A DNA stretch of 64,000 bases from Acidobacteriota bacterium (GTDB taxonomy: Bacteria; Acidobacteriota; Terriglobia; Acidiferrales; UBA7541): positions 78,902 through 142,901 of the forward strand of contig QHYH01000093.1 in NCBI GenBank assembly GCA_003223215.1, given 5' to 3'. Shown here one piece after another: positions 60,571 to 64,000 of the stretch. Numbering within the stretch: position 1 is the stretch's first letter; each line of letters begins with the position of its first letter. The translations under genes and the position numbers were made by a program. The notes under the pieces were generated by a model. That model saw only the letters and a program-made list of their open reading frames with translations. It made no database searches and was not told the origin of the DNA.

Positions 60571-62698
60571 ATGCTGCGCAAGGTGGTTCTTCTTTGGGCC
60601 CTCGCCGGGATCTCGATTTCTTTCCTTGGATGCGGCGGTGGCACCGCAGTCCCGCCTTCGGATACTACTACGGCCATTCTCTCGATTTCGCCCACCAGCG
60701 TTCCCGCGGGCAGCGGCAATTTCACGCTCGGGATTACGGGCACGGGCCTGCTTGTGACGTAGATCCTGCGTTTTGGCAACGACACGCTTTCACCTTCATC
60801 GGTTTCAGCGCCAGTCAATTGCCCAGCCAGCATGGCACAATGCGAGACGATGTCGGTAATCGTGCCCTCGAAGGACGTCTCTTCCTCAGGAACCATTAGT
60901 GTTTCCGTTGCCAATGCGTCGGTTGTTTCAAACAGTGCGACTTTCACGGTTATGACCTCAACAACCGGATCCGGCGCCCCAGCCATCATCAATTTTTCTC
61001 CGATGGCGGCACCCGCGGGAGGTACCTCTTTCCCGCTGACGATTGCTGCGCTCAACGTAGCTTCCGGTGCGACGGTCACTTTCGGTTCGCAAACGCTCAC
61101 GCCCACAGAGCCGACTCCCTGTGTTGCTGTTTCCGCTTGTGTGCTTCAGGTGCAAGTTCCATCTTCAGCCATTGCCAGTTCACAGGCCGTACCAGTCTCG
61201 ATCACGAATCCCGGAGCTTCGGGTGGTACTTCGGCTCCACAGTGCTTCCTGGTAATCAATATGAGCCAATTCCCGATCGAGGACTCCGTGAACAACGCAA
61301 GTCCCCCAGTGGCAGGCAACGGTGCGAGTTACAAGCTCCTCGGTGTCTGCGGGTGGGGAACTCGTGGTGTTCGATTCCGTGGCGACGAATCTGGATCAGC
61401 AGGCTACGAGCAGCCTTTCGCAGATTTACGAGCGCAGGAATTGCTTTGGCGTCATTCCCAATTGCACGCCACAAACTACGCTGATTTCAGTCGCAGCCGA
61501 CGGCAGCGCCGGCGCGGGAGGCACAACGGGCAGCCAGCGGCCGGTCGTCTCTCCTGACGGTCGACTCGTGGCGTTTGAATCGGACGACACCAATCTCGTA
61601 GCGGGCGTCACGCCGGCCATAGGTCAGATTTATCTACGCGATACATGCAACAGCGTCTTTGGGCCGATACCGAGTTGCACGCCGCAGACAAGTCTCGTCT
61701 CGATGGGAGTGGATGGCAAGCCTGGAAACGCGCCGAGTGGCAATCCCGCCGTTTCTGGTTTTGGCTTGTTTGTTGCGTACCAATCCACAGCAACGAATCT
61801 GACGAGCATGGCCGTTCCCGTTGGCGTTCAACAGGTTTATCTCTATCAGAACTGTCCGGCGAATTCCTTTCCAGGCTTGGGTCAGACCGGCGGTATGTTC
61901 CCGGGCTGTACGCCTACGACGAGCGTGGCGTCGCTCGACTCTAGCGGCAAGCCGGGAGACAAGGATTCCATCAACCCGTCGCTGGATCTAATCGGCCTCA
62001 GTGTTGCTTTCGAGTCTCTCGCGTATAATATCGTGGGCAATATGCCGGGCAATGTCTTCCATCAAGTCTATCTCCGCAGTCTGTGCCTGAATCTGCCAAT
62101 ACCAGCTACTGCCGGCGGAGCTCCGCCCTGTGGTGCTAACGCCACGATCGCCGTTTCCGTGGACGCGCAAGGGAAGCTGGTCACGGGCGGCGATAGCATC
62201 ACGCCGTCGGCGGCAGCCCTTGGCGCTGTAGTCGCCTTTGCGTCGACCGCGACGAATCTCGTTTCCGGCGGAACTTCCGGCTCGCGGATGTTCCTGCGTA
62301 CCACGTGCAGCTCGGGCTTTTTGCAACTGCCGGGTTGTACGCCGCAAACAGACTTCATCCCTGTGGCCAATGCGGGCACCGCTTCGCAGCTTGTTCCAAA
62401 CTCGAATCCTGTGATTTCCTTCGGCAATCGTGTAGCGTTTGGCGCCGTGCTTGGGCCCTCCTCGAACGCCGCCGATCAGTTGGTCGTCGCCGCCACGGGC
62501 TTTTGCTTCTCGCCGTTTGCGACGTGCTCGACCTTATCCCTGCCGGTGCTGGTCTCCAACGGAGCCAAATATCAGCCCCACGGGGGGATGAATCCGGCGA
62601 TCGACGGTGCCGGCGTTTTCGTTTCGTTTTCCGGTACGCCCGTAAACTCGGCCTTGGGCACGAACCGGGAAATCTTCCTGGCTGCGCCCTTCCTCTAG
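60571..62698 (+). pseudogene. Lipoprotein with Ig-like and beta-propeller-type repeats, broken by a stop and a frameshift
   Basis: From an ATG at 60571 a lipoprotein signal ends F-L-G-C. Two Ig-like (IPT/TIG-type) segments follow, each beginning I-S-P-T-S-V-P-A-G-S or I-N-F-S-P-M-A-A-P-A-G, but a TAG at 60760 interrupts the first. Past about 61338 the frame shifts by one base, and the rest reads as TolB/propeller-like repeats (G-G-E-L-V-V-F-D-S-V-A-T-N-L, then D-G-R-L-V-A-F-E-S-D-D-T-N-L and similar) to a stop at 62698. About 700 residues would be encoded if repaired. It is either a pseudogene or an assembly artefact. Confidence 0.75.
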
Positions 62699-63216
62699 CA
62701 ACGTTTTCATGGCATCGGTCAAGAGTCCACGTGCACGGAGGCGCTCGAGTTTTGCTCAGAGCTAGATTGATTTGTCCTCGGCCTAAACATCCGGCCGGCA
62801 GTGCGCGTCACAAAGCGGCGGGAAACCAGTCGCAACACCTAGCCGATGTCCGGCGGCGATAGCCAGCCGCGAACGGAGGGGGCAAGTCTGCCCGGGGTGC
62901 GGGGCGCACAAAACTTGCCCCCTGGTGACCCTCCGTGGAGTGAAGTGTCAGTGTTACTTTGTACTGACGGGTTAGTGAATGACAGTTGACACCGTAATGG
63001 CCCGCGGGAAACTTTGCAAGTAACAGACTGGATTGCGGGATCGGATCGAAGAATTAGTGGCGGAAGAATGCGGAGGAAGCAGCAGATTGATTTGCCAACC
63101 GCAACAATGAGGCGCAATCTTTCTCGTCACGCCCTGGCGGACCAATGGGTTCCGGACTACTTTTCGCGAGGGCTTTGAAGTGCGGCGAAATCGGAGTATT
63201 TGGCGCACATGAAACT
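62699..63216. other. Gene-poor region with an SDR relic
   Basis: This 518-base region has no intact gene. It holds the relic at 62761-62830; the rest shows nothing recognisable. Confidence 0.5.
62761..62830 (-). pseudogene. C-terminal relic of a second SDR gene
   Basis: On the minus strand it reads R-L-V-S-R-R-F-V-T-R-T-A-G-R-M-F-R-P, matching the C-terminus of the SDR encoded at 59120-59944 (R-L-V-P-R-R-L-V-T-R-T-A-A-R-M-F-K-P). About 50 bases align with few mismatches and the homology then ends, so only the last 25 or so codons remain. Confidence 0.7.
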
Positions 63217-63543
63217 TCACAGGCGTTCAATTGCTTCTTCTATTTTCCGCAATGCTTCACAGGCCCTCTTGGAAGAGATTGGTTGCAGTCCTCGGCTTCG
63301 CGCAATCTCGCAATGGTGCTCATAATCATGGGCGAACTGTTCCAAGCCTTGAACAATTGTTAGTAGCAGGTCGGGCGGATCGGGCTGGCATTTCAGCCGT
63401 TCAGTCATCTGCCATTCTTGCTGCGGGACGGCTGCTTTGCTCCGCTGTCTTCGAATTTGCTCTTCGACCAACGGCATAATCGCCATCGGCGTTTTTGGAT
63501 GCATCAGGTTGTAGTGAACCCGGGACAGAATGGCTTGCAGCAT
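63217..63543 (-). CDS. Hypothetical protein
   Basis: A 108-residue reading frame with plausible composition, helical and charged, with many Glu, Arg and Gln residues. It has no signal peptide or membrane helix and no motif I recognise. No clear ribosome binding site is visible before its ATG, so it may not be expressed. Confidence 0.35.
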   Translation of the reverse strand: MLQAILSRVHYNLMHPKTPMAIMPLVEEQIRRQRSKAAVPQQEWQMTERLKCQPDPPDLLLTIVQGLEQFAHDYEHHCEIARSRGLQPISSKRACEALRKIEEAIERL

Positions 63544-63854
63544 GATCCCTAACTTCCGGCCGGGTGAGTAAAGCGAACTTTAAGGGGTCCCTGACGACGT
63601 GCAATGTAACTATCTTCTATGAAAAATATGGCGCCGTCAATCGCTGCTACATTTATCTGTTGCTACTGCATTTATTGCCCGCATGCCCGAGACTTGTCAT
63701 CCCTAGCAGGCTGCGGAAAAATTCCGTGAAAGTGCAGCTTCTGTCTTCGTTTGCTTCATTTTTCAAGATGTAAGGCGGTTTTTCGGTCGTTTTTTTCGCG
63801 CTGCCGTGCCCAGGTGGGCTTTGGAGCGCCGTTCAGAGACACTACGACCTGGGC
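63544..63854. other. Low-GC boundary region of the insertion sequence
   Basis: The sequence is AT-richer than the rest of the window. It contains the likely end of the insertion sequence near 63706; left of that I see no credible gene. Confidence 0.45.
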
Positions 63855-64000
63855 TTACTGCGCCGGAACTGTCGCAGCCATCAGGTTTCGCATGCGCACC
63901 AGGTTGTAGGCTGCGCACGCGAAGGTAAAGATCCAATCTACCTTCAAGGTTCCGCGATGACGCACTTTACGCAACAACGCGATGGTCTTCAGCCAGCCAA
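63706..64000 (-). mobile_element. End of an IS1182-like insertion sequence, cut by window edge
   Basis: A terminal-repeat-like sequence GCAGGCTGCGGAAAAATTCC (63706-63725), similar in style to ends of this IS group, stands 130 bases before the transposase stop codon. A CTAG tetranucleotide adjoins it. The other end is outside the window, so the boundaries and target duplication cannot be confirmed. Confidence 0.6.
63855..64000 (-). CDS. Transposase C-terminus (IS1182-like), partial
   Basis: The minus-strand frame entering from the right edge reads G-W-L-K-T-I-A-L-L-R-K-V-R-H-R-G, then V-D-W-I-F-T-F-A-C-A-A-Y-N-L-V-R-M-R-N and stops at 63855. This is the typical C-terminus of IS1182-type DDE transposases. 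The catalytic part and the start lie outside the window. Confidence 0.8.
   Translation of the reverse strand, partial: GWLKTIALLRKVRHRGTLKVDWIFTFACAAYNLVRMRNLMAATVPAQ

Noticed and set aside
60219..61106. Long minus-strand reading frame of 295 codons opposite the lipoprotein gene
   Set aside because: It mirrors the Ig-like repeat coding strand, has no family similarity, and the opposite strand shows clear protein motifs.
1..64000. tRNA, rRNA or CRISPR array
   Set aside because: I looked for T-loop-like sequences, conserved rRNA segments and regularly spaced repeats in the gaps and found none; a covariance search could still reveal a tRNA.

Overview
The window is about 60% GC and carries densely packed, mostly short-spaced bacterial genes. 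The gene set fits a soil-type Acidobacteriota genome. Pointers are LptE and LolA (a diderm envelope), CarD, DPP-IV and CocE-type secreted peptidases, an NtrY/NtrX pair, and a type IV pilus locus whose pilin copies are led by sigma-54-type promoters. This taxonomic reading is inference from gene content; no rRNA or tRNA gene was seen.

Layout. 1-4.4 kb: a secreted Asp-box protein cut by the left edge, with a structured leader; a Tat-exported bicupin oxalate decarboxylase; a chimeric receiver-like ORF; and a frameshifted monooxygenase-like gene. 4.4-12.3 kb: DinB-like protein, rsmI, an FmdB zinc ribbon, galU, tsaD, a GH5-like hydrolase and the 5-oxoprolinase set pxpBCA. 12.3-23.6 kb: carD with a clear promoter and terminator, tsaB-rimI, DPP-IV, an envelope/replication block (psd, pssA, a catalytically dead Asd-like protein, lptE, holA) and rpsT. 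24-32 kb: a Ycf46-like AAA ATPase, a cupin, phoH-ybeY-CorC-type membrane protein, a CocE-type hydrolase and era with a terminator.

32.8-54.8 kb is a long pilus/secretion region. ntrX-ntrY lie on the minus strand. They are followed on the plus strand by pilB-pilT-pilC, a terminator, pilS-pilR and a pilin array. The array has two almost identical pilins, a decayed pilin that lost its leader and membrane helix, and a diverged third pilin. Then come lolA and a second unit: gspF, gspE, pilM, pilN, pilO, a PilP/GspC-like gene and a pseudopilin-like gene. Each of the four pilin copies has a GG-N10-GC (-24/-12) element 51-54 bases before its start codon. This ties the array to the sigma-54 activator PilR encoded just upstream, and it is the most interesting feature of the window. 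No secretin or prepilin peptidase gene is present here.

54.9-64 kb: glcF, a frameshifted cupin, an ECF sigma factor with its anti-sigma factor and a secreted protein, an SDR oxidoreductase with a small membrane protein, a beta-propeller-type lipoprotein gene broken by one stop and one frameshift, a relic of a second SDR gene, and at the right edge the end of an IS1182-like insertion sequence. Several genes across the window (rsmI, pxpB, tsaB, lolA, gspF) have a -10-like hexamer only 6-9 bases before the start codon and no Shine-Dalgarno sequence, which suggests leaderless transcripts.
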